Both the position numbers and the translations under genes were made by a program. The notes under the pieces were generated by a model. The model was not told the DNA's origin. It was given only the letters and a program-made list of their open reading frames with translations, and did no database searches. From positions 1 through 64,000 of the forward strand of contig JAEZLR010000007.1 in the NCBI GenBank assembly GCA_023415205.1: a stretch of 64,000 nucleotides of DNA. Reading direction: 5' to 3'. The stretch is from Bacillota bacterium. GTDB taxonomy: Bacteria; Bacillota; Clostridia; DSM-8532. Below are positions 18,041 through 27,231 of this stretch, in pieces; the first letter of the stretch is position 1, and each line of letters opens with the position of its first letter.

Positions 18041-18502
18041 CTATAGGATCAAATCCAGAACAAGACCCCGTATATCTTCAATCTTACCTAAAATAGCCAG
18101 ATTGTCTTTTTCCGAGCTTATAACCTCACGGGTGAGCTGTTCCAGCTTTTCATTAATGGTTTTTACCGTAGCAAAAACACGGTGCCTCCCCCTGCGGTCT
18201 AAAAAGCTCTCTTTAGAAAATCTCCCCGAACCTCTGACAGCTTCATCGAGAAACTCCATAACCAGACGTTTATAGGTTTTCAGCTCGGAGATGTCAATAT
18301 GCTCTGAAAGGTGCTTGCCCTGTCTTTCAATTTCAAGGGCTTTCCGCTTTAACTCCTCATCCTGGTTATCCGAAAAATGCTTACCCAGTTGGGAGCTGAA
18401 CTGTGAGCCATTCTTGCTTTGCACCTTTCCCGAGTCCCGATCCATTCTCAATCCGATGCTTTGGGGTTTTCTTCCCGAGCTTCCATCAACCTTGAGCGCC
18501 AT
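18041..18502 (-). CDS. yaaR: YaaR family protein (DUF327)
   Basis: This 153-residue soluble protein is rich in charged residues and predicted helices. It carries the SELKTYKRLVMEFLDEAV and GRHRVFATVKTINEKLEQL stretches characteristic of YaaR. Its biochemical role is not established. A GGAGGG sits just before the ATG. The flanking tmk and holB genes match the conserved Firmicute order, although YaaQ (a c-di-AMP receptor), often found between tmk and yaaR, is missing here. Confidence 0.85.
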   Translation of the reverse strand: MALKVDGSSGRKPQSIGLRMDRDSGKVQSKNGSQFSSQLGKHFSDNQDEELKRKALEIERQGKHLSEHIDISELKTYKRLVMEFLDEAVRGSGRFSKESFLDRRGRHRVFATVKTINEKLEQLTREVISSEKDNLAILGKIEDIRGLVLDLIL

Positions 18503-18514
18503 ATTCCCTCCTGA

Positions 18515-19162
18515 CTATAGAGTTTCTAAAAGCTCATCAGTAAAGGCCTTGATGCTTTCAAAAACTTTATCGGGGCTTACTTTTACATCAATTCTCTTGA
18601 TTCTTTCAGGATAAAGCTCTACAAGTGTATTATACCCTTGATAAACCTTGCGGTGGAACTCCATTTTTTCATTCTCAATGCGATCAGCCTCTTCCCCCTT
18701 GGCATTTCTTCGGGACATGGCCGTATCGGCATCAATGTCCATAAAAAAGGTGAGATTCGGCATGCAATCGCCAATGGCAAATTGATTGGTGGTTCTGACG
18801 GTCTCCAGGCCCAGACCCCGCCCAATGGCCTGATAGGCATAAGAGGAATCGACAAAACGATCGCAGATAACGGCCTTTCCCTCCATAATGCCCGGTCTGA
18901 TGACCGAGTGAACCAATTGAGCCCTCGAAGCCGCATATAACATCATCTCAGTAATCATGCACATGCCCTGATTTTCATTATCCAAAACCAGATGACGGAT
19001 TTTTTCACCGATAGGCGTACCACCGGGTTCCCTTAAAAGAAGAACCTCTCTCCCCTTTTCCTTAAGATATTCTGAAAGGCGCAGGATTTGTGTTGTTTTT
19101 CCCGATCCGTCATTACCCTCAAATGTAATAAAAAAGCCTTTTTTCAATCTTTTCAACTCCAA
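18515..19162 (-). CDS. tmk: Thymidylate kinase
   Basis: 215 residues. P-loop FEGNDGSGKTTQ near residue 15, the DR motif in VICDRFVDSSYAYQAIGRGL, and FFMDIDADTAMSRR are the usual signature of dTMP kinase, which phosphorylates dTMP to dTDP for DNA synthesis. It follows the decarboxylase gene by 5 bases and precedes yaaR by 12 bases, so all are likely on one transcript. Confidence 0.95.
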   Translation of the reverse strand: MELKRLKKGFFITFEGNDGSGKTTQILRLSEYLKEKGREVLLLREPGGTPIGEKIRHLVLDNENQGMCMITEMMLYAASRAQLVHSVIRPGIMEGKAVICDRFVDSSYAYQAIGRGLGLETVRTTNQFAIGDCMPNLTFFMDIDADTAMSRRNAKGEEADRIENEKMEFHRKVYQGYNTLVELYPERIKRIDVKVSPDKVFESIKAFTDELLETL

Positions 19163-19167
19163 CCTTC

Positions 19168-20574
19168 TTATTCTGGGAGAATGGGAAGCTTCCCATCATT
19201 ACAGCCATGAACCCGACAGCCCTGGGATATTACCGCCTCAATATAGTCAAGGATTTCTCCTGTGATCCTCTCTCCAGGATTTAACAGGGGGATACCGGGT
19301 GGATAGGGGACCACCAAGCCCCCACATATTTTATTCAATGCTTCTTTTATCGGCACTTCGTGGCCGCTAAAAGAGAGGGCACTCCCTAGGGACAATACCT
19401 TCTCAGGAAGGTGCATGGGCCATTTTACAGCCCTTCTGTTGTTCTCTCCCTTAAATTCTTGTGAGAGCATCTGTAGCGCATGGATAAGCCTGTCAAAATC
19501 CTCTCGGGAATGAAAAGGGGTGGCGATAAGCACCACATGTATAAGGTCAGCCATTTCAGCCACAATACCGTAACGAGTCCTGAGAAGTTCTTCTGCTTCA
19601 TAACCACTTAGCCGTGTTTGCTCAAAGCTTAGTACAATCCGTGAAAAGTCTTGAACCAACCCCTCATGTTTCAGAGCCAAACGCTTCACCCGTGTTCTTG
19701 TCTCAAGGCTTCGATCAAAATCCTTGATGATAGAAAGGAGTCTGTCATAAAGTGCCTCTCCCTCATTTTCCATCAAGTTTCGGGCACTGTCAATGGATGC
19801 CATCAGAAGATAGGAAGGACTTGTGGATTGCAGCATGGAGGCTGCGGACTCAACCTTCGACCATAGCTCCAAGTCTTTTTGACCATGTAGCAAGGCCGTT
19901 TGAGTCAGCGCGGGAAGGGTTTTGTGAAGGCTTTGAACGCAAAGGTCGGCCCCTTGCTCCAATGCAGTGGGGGGCAGTTCACGATGGAATCCAAAGTGTG
20001 CCCCATGAGCCTCATCCACCAATAAGGGGAGACCGTGACACCGGGTGACTTTACGGATTTCCTCAAGGGAAGCAGCAGCGCCATAATAACTGGGTCGGGT
20101 GAGCAAAACCCCCTGAACGTTCTCATGGTCAAGGATGGCCCTTTCTATGGCCTCTGTCGTCACACCCCAGGGGAGGCCGCTTTCCTCATCTATTGAGGGC
20201 ATGACAAAAACAGGTTCTCCCCCAAACAGAGCCAGAGCGTTAATGACCGAACGGTGGCTGTCTCTTCCAACAATGAGCTTCCCACCTGGTTTGACTACGG
20301 CCTTTATCATGGTGTGTATCCCTGCGGTTGACCCATTGACCAAAAAAAGCGTAAAGCCTGCTCCAAAACATTTGGCGGCGAGCTCCTGCGCTTCTTTGAT
20401 CGCTCCTGTGGGAGCGTGCAGGCAGTCCGAACCCGGTATCTCGGTAATATCCAGACTGCCTGCCCTTTTCAATTCATTACTCAAGCCTCTGCCCAAGATA
20501 TGCCCGGGCATGTGAAAGGGCAATGGATGCCCTTCCTGATAGGCTTTCAACATATCCACCAGCGGGGTTCCCAT
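19168..20574 (-). CDS. PLP-dependent Orn/Lys/Arg decarboxylase
   Basis: 468 residues of the short Firmicute (YaaO/SpeA-like) form lacking the N-terminal CheY-like wing of enterobacterial enzymes. The PLP lysine is K218 in SLHKTLPALTQT, and the cofactor-contacting Asp is in VDEAHGAHFGFH (about 187-198). It removes the carboxyl group from a basic amino acid to give a polyamine precursor (agmatine, cadaverine or putrescine); which one cannot be told. It overlaps potD by one base and lies just upstream of tmk, linking polyamine synthesis to uptake. Confidence 0.9.
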   Translation of the reverse strand: MGTPLVDMLKAYQEGHPLPFHMPGHILGRGLSNELKRAGSLDITEIPGSDCLHAPTGAIKEAQELAAKCFGAGFTLFLVNGSTAGIHTMIKAVVKPGGKLIVGRDSHRSVINALALFGGEPVFVMPSIDEESGLPWGVTTEAIERAILDHENVQGVLLTRPSYYGAAASLEEIRKVTRCHGLPLLVDEAHGAHFGFHRELPPTALEQGADLCVQSLHKTLPALTQTALLHGQKDLELWSKVESAASMLQSTSPSYLLMASIDSARNLMENEGEALYDRLLSIIKDFDRSLETRTRVKRLALKHEGLVQDFSRIVLSFEQTRLSGYEAEELLRTRYGIVAEMADLIHVVLIATPFHSREDFDRLIHALQMLSQEFKGENNRRAVKWPMHLPEKVLSLGSALSFSGHEVPIKEALNKICGGLVVPYPPGIPLLNPGERITGEILDYIEAVISQGCRVHGCNDGKLPILPE

Positions 20575-21626
20575 TAGTGTACCAATACCTCGGTTAATAT
20601 ATCATTATATTTGGCCTTGTAATCACCTAGATCCACATAGACCTCACTCTTGGATAGCACCTCTTCACTAGGCCAGTACGCCGGCAGTTCAAAGACCTCA
20701 GGATATTCCTCCTGCATCCTTTTAATAACCTCTTTATTGGGCGAGGTATAGCCTACAGCTTCAGAATTCCTGAAAGCCACATCGGGATCCAGCATGAAGT
20801 TAATGAACAGTTCAGCTTCCTTCTTGTGTTTGGAGCTTTTTGGAATGACCATGGCATCATACCAGACATTGGTGCCTTCTTCTGGAACCGCATATTTCAC
20901 ATTGTCAATCTCTTCCCAGTATAAATCCATGGCATCCCCTGAATAGGTCACGCCCATAGCCGCATCTCCATTGGCAATAAGATCCCTAATTTGATCCCCA
21001 TAGTAGCCGTTAACCAGCGGGCTTTGCTCCATAAGAAGCTGTTTGGCCTGCTCCAGCTCGGCATCATTGGTACTGTTCACCGAATATCCCAGCTTTTTAA
21101 GGGCAACCCCAAGGCTATCCCGAACATCCTTTTTCATGAGAATCTGGCCCTTGTACTTAGGATTCCAAAGGATATCCCAGCTTTCTATCGGATCATCCAC
21201 CAGATCCTCGTTGTAGAGTATCCCCACTGTTCCCCAGAAATAGGGAACCGAATAGATGTTATCCGGGTCATATTCCTTGCTTCGATACTTCTCATCAATA
21301 TATTGGATATTGGGAATATTTGCATAGTCAATAGGCAGGAGCATATCCCTCTTAATCATCTCGGAGATGGCATAGTCCGAAGGAAAGACCACATCATAGC
21401 TACTTCCACCGGCCTCCATTTTGGCCAGGAGAGTCTCGTTGGTATCATAATTTTTATAGTTTACCCCTATGCCGGTTTTTTCGGTAAACTCTTCAATCAA
21501 GGTTTCATCCATATACTCTCCCCAATTATACACGTTGATGACCACCTTAGAGCCACAGCCCGAAAGGGATAGGGTCATCCCGGCCAAGAGGACCAGCATT
21601 AGAAAACAGCACAAGGTTTTTTTCAT
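20574..21626 (-). CDS. potD: Spermidine/putrescine ABC transporter, substrate-binding lipoprotein
   Basis: 350 residues. A lipoprotein signal with lipobox LSGC at about residues 21-24 anchors it outside the membrane. VINVYNWGEYMD at the mature start and the YDVVFPSDYAISEMIKRDM stretch are typical of PotD. It captures polyamines for PotABC. It overlaps potC by 4 bases and the decarboxylase gene by one. Confidence 0.92.
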   Translation of the reverse strand: MKKTLCCFLMLVLLAGMTLSLSGCGSKVVINVYNWGEYMDETLIEEFTEKTGIGVNYKNYDTNETLLAKMEAGGSSYDVVFPSDYAISEMIKRDMLLPIDYANIPNIQYIDEKYRSKEYDPDNIYSVPYFWGTVGILYNEDLVDDPIESWDILWNPKYKGQILMKKDVRDSLGVALKKLGYSVNSTNDAELEQAKQLLMEQSPLVNGYYGDQIRDLIANGDAAMGVTYSGDAMDLYWEEIDNVKYAVPEEGTNVWYDAMVIPKSSKHKKEAELFINFMLDPDVAFRNSEAVGYTSPNKEVIKRMQEEYPEVFELPAYWPSEEVLSKSEVYVDLGDYKAKYNDILTEVLVH

Positions 21627-22402
21627 AGCAGCAAATTCTCTCCTTTATCACTCTTTTTATTTATTATTAGCATGAGTATAACAATTGTTGCAAACATCAG
21701 CGTGCTGAGGGCATTTATCGTGGGCTTGACGCCTCTTTTTGCCATGGAGTAAATCAGTATGGATAAATTGGTTGCCTCCGTTCCGGCAGTGAAAAAGCTG
21801 ATGACAAAGTCATCAATGGACAAAGTAAAGGCCATCAGAGCACCGCTTATAATGCCGGGCCTGATCTCAGGGAGGATGACCTTTCTCAGCGCGTAAGATG
21901 GCGTGGCTCCAAGATCCAGCGCGGCTTCGGCCGTATGCTTGTTAAGCTGCCTCAGCTTGGGTAGCACCGACAAAATCACATAGGGAATACTGAAAACTAC
22001 GTGTGCGACAATCATGGTGAAAAGCCCCAACTCCAGACCCATGGAAATAAAAAGGGTCATCAAGGCCACACCGGTGACAATATCGGGATTTAACACCGGC
22101 AAATTATTGATATTCAGAACAACGGTCTTTCCGATTTTTCCCATGTTATGAATCCCCAAGGCAGCTAGGGTACCCACAACCGTCGAGATCACCGTTGACA
22201 ATACGGCCACGAGAATAGTGTAATAGAGTGCCTCACGGATTTGTCTGTCCTGAAACATTTCGGCATACCACTTTAAGGTAAACCCACCCCAATGCCCGCG
22301 GGATTTGGACTCATTGAAGGAAAATACAATCAGAACAATGATGGGTGCATAAAGAAACAGAAATACCAGACTCATATAAGCCTTCTTGACCACACGCAGC
22401 AC
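21623..22402 (-). CDS. potC: Spermidine/putrescine ABC transporter, permease
   Basis: 259 residues with about six transmembrane helices. The EAA-type loop AAEALDLGATPSYALRKVILPEIRPGIISG contacts the ATPase PotA. It forms the transport channel with PotB. Gene overlap with both neighbours (1 base with potB, 4 with potD) indicates coupled translation. Confidence 0.92.
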   Translation of the reverse strand: MLRVVKKAYMSLVFLFLYAPIIVLIVFSFNESKSRGHWGGFTLKWYAEMFQDRQIREALYYTILVAVLSTVISTVVGTLAALGIHNMGKIGKTVVLNINNLPVLNPDIVTGVALMTLFISMGLELGLFTMIVAHVVFSIPYVILSVLPKLRQLNKHTAEAALDLGATPSYALRKVILPEIRPGIISGALMAFTLSIDDFVISFFTAGTEATNLSILIYSMAKRGVKPTINALSTLMFATIVILMLIINKKSDKGENLLL

Positions 22403-23244
22403 TATATTTTCCCCCCTTCTTGAGCATTGTTTTTATCAATTCTCGACATAACAGCCATGGAAATAAGAATCATAATCATGAGGATGATGGATAGGGACGA
22501 TCCAAAATGCCAGTTTCTCGAGGAAATGAACTGCTGCTCGATAAGATCGCCTATCAGGGGTGTTTTACTTCCTCCCAAAAGCCCAGAAATAACAAAAGTG
22601 CTTACCGCCGGCATGAAAACCATGGTGATTCCGGAAACAACCCCCGGAACACTCAGGGGCAGAATAATCCTAAAGAAGGTCACAAACCGATTGCCCCCCA
22701 AATCGCCGGCTGCCTCCAAGACATTCTTATCAATCTTGCTCAGTACGGTATAAATAGGAAGCACCATAAACGGAAGGAAGTTATAGACCATCCCCAGCAG
22801 AACCGCCCCCTGACCGGGCATGATTTCAAGCTTTGGCAGGCCCAGCAGGAGAAGAAAGCGGTTGATAAGGCCGTTGGGTGACAAAAGGGACATCCATGCA
22901 TAGGTTCTCAAAAGGAAGTTCATCCAGATGGGAACAATGAAGAATACCAGGATGAGTCCCCGATACTTTATGTTGGCATTGGCGATAATCATGGCCACCG
23001 GAAAGCCCAGAATCAAACAGATCAGGGTTGAAACAGCAGCCAGAACAAAGGAATCCAGGATAACATTCAAGTAAATGGGCTCCAGGACCTTCTTATAGCT
23101 GTCACCCGACGGTCTCAGGCTGGAAAAGTCATGAATGTCTCCTGTCGTCAGGCTGTAGAGAAGAATCAAAAAAATCGGAGCCACTATAAAAATAGCCATC
23201 CAGACCGAATAGGGATAAGCCAGCAGTTTCAATCTTCGATGCAA
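22402..23244 (-). CDS. potB: Spermidine/putrescine ABC transporter, permease
   Basis: 280 residues with about six transmembrane helices and the EAA loop LEAAGDLGGNRFVTFFRIILPLSVPGV, which docks to PotA. It pairs with PotC in the membrane. Its start lies inside the end of potA (16-base overlap). Confidence 0.92.
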   Translation of the reverse strand: MHRRLKLLAYPYSVWMAIFIVAPIFLILLYSLTTGDIHDFSSLRPSGDSYKKVLEPIYLNVILDSFVLAAVSTLICLILGFPVAMIIANANIKYRGLILVFFIVPIWMNFLLRTYAWMSLLSPNGLINRFLLLLGLPKLEIMPGQGAVLLGMVYNFLPFMVLPIYTVLSKIDKNVLEAAGDLGGNRFVTFFRIILPLSVPGVVSGITMVFMPAVSTFVISGLLGGSKTPLIGDLIEQQFISSRNWHFGSSLSIILMIMILISMAVMSRIDKNNAQEGGKI

Positions 23245-24293
23245 GGCGAATCCCCCCTTTTCATAACCTGGATATCGGCAGGCTGAACATTCATTCCCAC
23301 AACGCTTCCGACGGGGAACATCATGGTCCTGTGCACCATAAACGCTCTTATATCAGATTCGATCAGCATTTCATAGTGTACGCCCTTAAACACAACAGAG
23401 GTCACCGTTCCCTTGATCATCCCTTCCTCCGGATTCGTCACAATACGAATATCCTCGGGACGGATAACCACATCCACGGCCTCATTGGGGGCAAAGCCCT
23501 TATCCACACAATTCAATACCACACCGTCAAAGGCCACCTTAAAATCCTCGGGCATGGTGGCTTCTATAATATTGCTCTCGCCGATAAAATCAGCCACAAA
23601 GCGATTGATAGGCTCATTATAGATGTCCTGCGGCGTTCCCACCTGCTGGATAACACCCTTGTTCATCACCACAATGGTATCGGACATGGTCAGGGCTTCC
23701 TCCTGATCGTGGGTAACATAAATGAAGGTAATGCCTACCCGTCTCTGCATGTCCAGAAGCTCAATCTGCATTTCCTTCCGTAGCTTTAAATCCAGAGCTC
23801 CCAAGGGTTCGTCCAACAAGAGAACCTTGGGCTCATTCACCAGGGCGCGGGCAATGGCCACCCGCTGCTGTTGCCCCCCGCTCAGGGAATCCACATAGCG
23901 CTTGTCAAAGCCTTCGAGGTCAACCATTTTCAGCATCTTTTTCACCCTTGCTTCAATCTCGTTCTTGGGTACCTTTTTGACTCTTAGCCCAAAAGCGACA
24001 TTTTCAAAGACATTAAGATGGGTAAAAAGAGCATAGCGTTGGAAAACTGTATTGATATTTCGTTTATAGGATGGAACTGGGTTCAAAAGCTGTCCTTCAA
24101 AAAATATCTGACCGTCATCGGGCTCTTCAAAGCCTCCGATCATTCTCAGTGTGGTGGTTTTTCCACAGCCGCTAGGTCCTAACAGAGTCACAAATTCATT
24201 CTGCTTGATAGTAAGGTTGATATGGTCAACAGCAGTCATGTCACCATACTGCTTTGTAAGATTCTTAAGTTCAATGAGTACTTTCCCCATCAA
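23229..24293 (-). CDS. potA: Spermidine/putrescine ABC transporter, ATP-binding protein
   Basis: 354 residues. Walker A LGPSGCGKTTTL, signature SLSGGQQQRVAIARAL, Walker B VLLLDEPLGALD and the H-loop THDQEEALT are all present. A C-terminal TOBE domain follows (from about 265). It energises polyamine import. It is the first transporter gene, 70 bases after the cupin regulator. Confidence 0.95.
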   Translation of the reverse strand: MMGKVLIELKNLTKQYGDMTAVDHINLTIKQNEFVTLLGPSGCGKTTTLRMIGGFEEPDDGQIFFEGQLLNPVPSYKRNINTVFQRYALFTHLNVFENVAFGLRVKKVPKNEIEARVKKMLKMVDLEGFDKRYVDSLSGGQQQRVAIARALVNEPKVLLLDEPLGALDLKLRKEMQIELLDMQRRVGITFIYVTHDQEEALTMSDTIVVMNKGVIQQVGTPQDIYNEPINRFVADFIGESNIIEATMPEDFKVAFDGVVLNCVDKGFAPNEAVDVVIRPEDIRIVTNPEEGMIKGTVTSVVFKGVHYEMLIESDIRAFMVHRTMMFPVGSVVGMNVQPADIQVMKRGDSPCIED

Positions 24294-24363
24294 ATTACCC
24301 CCCTTAAAGGATTATTCGGCATTTATTCAAGCCCTTTCATAAAGAAAGTGTTGTTCTGTAGGT

Positions 24364-24903
24364 TTAAAAGCTTGGTGGTGTAGAAATCCAGAGTACTCTG
24401 GCCAGCGTTTTTCCGGTGTTTTTGATATAGTGATTCTTATTGGGTTTAAACTGGAAGCAATCCCCTTTTTTTAGCTTAAAGCGCTCCTTACCCAGATGGA
24501 GGGCTACGCTTCCGTTGAGTACCATACCAAATTCCTCACCTGGGTGGGGTGTATCCTCTTCTGAGGTACCGTCTGGCTTGATTTCGACTATAATAGGCTC
24601 CATCTGCCGTTTTTTGGCATTAGGTACAATCCAGTGTATGGCATAGCTGGAATCGGCGGACTCCTTCACGAAATAATTGGATTCATTGAAGACCACCTGC
24701 TCGGTCACCTCTTCATTGAAAAATTCCTGCAGGTTAGTTCCAAGACAATCCAATATATCTTGGAGTGTGGACATGGCCGGTGAGGTCAGATCCCTTTCCA
24801 ACTGAGAGATATAGCCCTTGGTCAGCTCGCAGCGGTCAGCAATTTCTTCCTGGGTCATACCGCATTCTAATCTCAGACGTTTTATCTTGTTACCGATTTG
24901 CAT
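24364..24903 (-). CDS. XRE-cupin transcriptional regulator, probable polyamine regulator
   Basis: 179 residues. An N-terminal XRE-type helix-turn-helix (CGMTQEEIADRCELTKGYISQLERD, residues 14-38) is followed by a C-terminal cupin ligand-binding domain (about 105-175, with HPGEEFGMVLNG). This layout is shared with PuuR-type regulators of polyamine genes. It heads the pot operon. Two near-palindromic sites in its own promoter (25017-25033 and 25061-25077) look like its operators, so it is probably autoregulated and controls the downstream genes. The ligand is inferred from context only. Confidence 0.85.
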   Translation of the reverse strand: MQIGNKIKRLRLECGMTQEEIADRCELTKGYISQLERDLTSPAMSTLQDILDCLGTNLQEFFNEEVTEQVVFNESNYFVKESADSSYAIHWIVPNAKKRQMEPIIVEIKPDGTSEEDTPHPGEEFGMVLNGSVALHLGKERFKLKKGDCFQFKPNKNHYIKNTGKTLARVLWISTPPSF

Positions 24904-25007
24904 CCGGTTACCCTCCCAATGTTTTGGGGGAACAAAAACCCCGGAATCACCTTCGCTTTGAGGCTTTATAGATGACCCGGCAGTCTTGTTGATTCATAAC
25001 CCCATAC

Positions 25008-25077
25008 AATATAAAAGTTTAATACTATTAAACAAAAAAAGAGCTTTTACCTTACTATAAGTTTAATATTACTAAAC
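25008..25077 (-). promoter_or_regulatory. Promoter and twin operators of the cupin regulator-pot operon
   Basis: On the minus strand -35 TTGTTT (25030-25035) and -10 TATATT (25008-25013) are 16 bases apart. A perfect palindrome GTTTAATA-C-TATTAAAC (25017-25033) fills the spacer and touches the -35 element. A second, near-identical copy GTTTAATATTACTAAAC (25061-25077) lies 44 bases away, centre to centre (about four helix turns). This is a typical arrangement for cooperative repression. Confidence 0.7.
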
Positions 25078-25143
25078 AAAGAAACAGTACATATTATTTC
25101 ACTATTTATTTTAAAAGTCAATAAATTTATCGAAAAAAATCAA

Positions 25144-25172
25144 AAAACTTGGGACTGGAATCCCAAGTTTTT
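25144..25172 (-). terminator. Intrinsic terminator after lepB
   Basis: Stem AAAACTTGGGA/TCCCAAGTTTT with a six-base loop, followed on the minus strand by a T-rich tract. It lies about 75 bases past the lepB stop and closes the lepB-containing transcript. Confidence 0.88.
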
Positions 25173-25245
25173 CTAAAGGGTCACTAACTATTTCATTTTA
25201 CTGGAAATACGCGAGGCAAGCGTCTTAGAAGATACCCTCTACCGG

Positions 25246-25884
25246 TTATTTGTTGATGACTCCGAATTTACTCAGCGGAAGGATTCTGAAGGCCGCCCTG
25301 CCCTCCACCCATGAACGATCAATCAGGCCGAAGCTTCTGCTATCCATGCTTTCGCCTCTGTTGTCTCCCATGACAAAGAGCTTCCCTTCGGGTATGGTAA
25401 TCTCTTCCATGGAGCCGTTCATGGTCATGTTTTCGTAGGGGTCTATTCGGGCATAGGACTCTGTTTGTGCCTGTCCGTTCACATAGAGGATATTATCTAT
25501 TATCTCAATGGTATCACCAGGAATGCCTATCACACGTTTTATGAGTCTATTTCTTCTAAAGTCTCCCCGTAATTTTTTGCTAATATCACTGATATAAATG
25601 GAGGCTCTACCAATAATCCCTTCAACAGGCTCATCCCTCAGGAAAATGATAATGTCCCCTCTCTCGGGCTCGTTGCTGACATAGGCCAGCTTGTTCATAA
25701 TAAGCTTGTCACCCTGAGCCAAGGTATCCCTCATGGAGCTCATATTGACCTCAGTTAATGCAAAAAGCTCGCTCTGAATAATAGAAGCCAGAACAAAGGC
25801 TGTAACAATAAGCAATAGCCATTCAAGAACTTCTCGTCCGATACTCTTTTTTTTATTTTCCAAAAACAATGCAACTCCTTCCAA
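25246..25884 (-). CDS. lepB: Signal peptidase I
   Basis: 212 residues. One N-terminal transmembrane segment (LEWLLLIVTAFVLASII) anchors the enzyme. The catalytic serine S50 sits in NMSSMRDTL and the general-base lysine K116 in RLIKRVIGIPGD; the conserved GDNRGESMDSR box follows. It cleaves signal peptides of exported proteins such as the SLH protein at 9039. The next gene, mgtC-like, lies 6 bases upstream. Confidence 0.95.
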   Translation of the reverse strand: MEGVALFLENKKKSIGREVLEWLLLIVTAFVLASIIQSELFALTEVNMSSMRDTLAQGDKLIMNKLAYVSNEPERGDIIIFLRDEPVEGIIGRASIYISDISKKLRGDFRRNRLIKRVIGIPGDTIEIIDNILYVNGQAQTESYARIDPYENMTMNGSMEEITIPEGKLFVMGDNRGESMDSRSFGLIDRSWVEGRAAFRILPLSKFGVINK

Positions 25885-25890
25885 TGCTTC

Positions 25891-26601
25891 CTAAAGAGAT
25901 ACCTTGATAACCCCTTGAATCTCCATGATTCTAGTGGTTAGTACCGCTACGTCCCATACGCCTCCGGTGGCCTCCAACAGACACTGTATTTTCTGTTTCT
26001 GTTGTGAAGCGGTTTCCGATATCTCAAGATGCTTCAGCTTAAGGCCTCTTTCAATAAATAGGCTGTTAAGCTCCGATACAATCTGGCTTCCCTGCAACGC
26101 TTCGATCTCAACAAGGCGGGGCTTTCCTTTGGCATTGATCTTGTTTTCAACCAATTTTAAGTAGATGAGCACCATCCATATGAGCAGCGTGGCCAATCCC
26201 GCCCCGGAATAAAAGCCTATACCACAGGCCAGTCCGACACAGGCAACCGCCCATATACTTGCGGCTGTAGTGATTCCCTTTACCGAGATCCCATGCCTGA
26301 TAATGGCTCCTGCCCCTAGAAAGCCAATACCACTGACCACCTGAGCACCAATCCGGGTAGGGTCGATGTCGATAGCGCCACCATAAGCTGTCATGGCAAA
26401 CTTGGAAATGAGCATGACCAGGCATGAACCGAGGCTCACCAGGATATGGGTTCTGAATCCTGCGGGCTTATGCTGGGAATACTCCCTTTCAAAGCCAATG
26501 ATACCCCCCAGAACACAGGCTGCCAGCAATCTAGCCATCATCACGCCTAAAAAATTGAGTTCAAACTGAAAAGTATACCACTCCATGGACCTCACCATCA
26601 C
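25891..26601 (-). CDS. MgtC/SapB family membrane protein
   Basis: 236 residues. The N-terminal half has about four transmembrane helices with the family signature LGGIIGFEREYSQHKPAGFRTHILVSLG. GIGFLGAGAIIRHG follows. The C-terminal domain looks cytoplasmic and ACT-like. MgtC-type proteins have been linked to magnesium limitation and to control of membrane ATP synthase, but the role here is unknown. The gene is 6 bases from lepB and 2 bases from yqeK. Confidence 0.85.
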   Translation of the reverse strand: MMVRSMEWYTFQFELNFLGVMMARLLAACVLGGIIGFEREYSQHKPAGFRTHILVSLGSCLVMLISKFAMTAYGGAIDIDPTRIGAQVVSGIGFLGAGAIIRHGISVKGITTAASIWAVACVGLACGIGFYSGAGLATLLIWMVLIYLKLVENKINAKGKPRLVEIEALQGSQIVSELNSLFIERGLKLKHLEISETASQQKQKIQCLLEATGGVWDVAVLTTRIMEIQGVIKVSL

Positions 26602-26603
26602 TT

Positions 26604-27191
26604 TTATAATGCAGCGTTCCTGCCCTTGAGCAGCATTAAGCTGTGGTTGCGTGTTTCAATCGTTTTGGGGTGAAGAAGAACACCTTTTTTAATAATATAA
26701 TCTATGGTACTGTTGGCACAAAGCACCACACATCTATCCAAATCCTCATAAGCAGCCTCCCGCATAATTTCAATACCTTCAAAATTTCTCAAAGGCTCAA
26801 TATAGTCGGCCACATAAACTATTTTTTCCAGGAGCGTCATATCTGCCCGTCCGGTGGTATGCCAGCGAATGGCGCCTAAAATTTCTTCATCGGATATCCC
26901 ATACTCCGTTCTGGCAAGATATTCTCCGATAATTCCATGAAGAAGTCTTGTCTGCGCCCATTCAATAGCATCGGCCTGATAAGGGATGATTTTTAGGAAC
27001 TCCTTGGCCCTGTCGCCCTTGTAATTCTTTCCGCAATCATGAAGAACACCTGCCAGGGCAGCTTTTTCAGGATCAACCTTATAGTGCTCGGCCAAGGCTA
27101 TGGAGGTCTCCATTACATTTACCGAATGGAGAAATCTTCCCTTATCCAATTCATTCTTTAGTTTATCAATCATCTGGCTTAATGTCATCAT
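26604..27191 (-). CDS. yqeK: YqeK-type HD hydrolase (symmetrical Ap4A hydrolase)
   Basis: About 195 residues. An HD domain with H-x-V at LHSVNVMETSIALAEHY, LHDCGKNY and IGEYLARTEYGI..AIRWHTTGR corresponds to YqeK, which hydrolyses diadenosine tetraphosphate symmetrically. Neighbouring nadD is its classical companion in Firmicutes. I choose the ATG at 27191; the frame opens at 27254 but that would overlap nadD by 23 bases. The ribosome binding site is weak for either. Confidence 0.9.
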   Translation of the reverse strand: MMTLSQMIDKLKNELDKGRFLHSVNVMETSIALAEHYKVDPEKAALAGVLHDCGKNYKGDRAKEFLKIIPYQADAIEWAQTRLLHGIIGEYLARTEYGISDEEILGAIRWHTTGRADMTLLEKIVYVADYIEPLRNFEGIEIMREAAYEDLDRCVVLCANSTIDYIIKKGVLLHPKTIETRNHSLMLLKGRNAAL

Positions 27192-27231
27192 CTTACATAA
27201 CCTGTAACAATAATATTGTCTTATTTCATAC

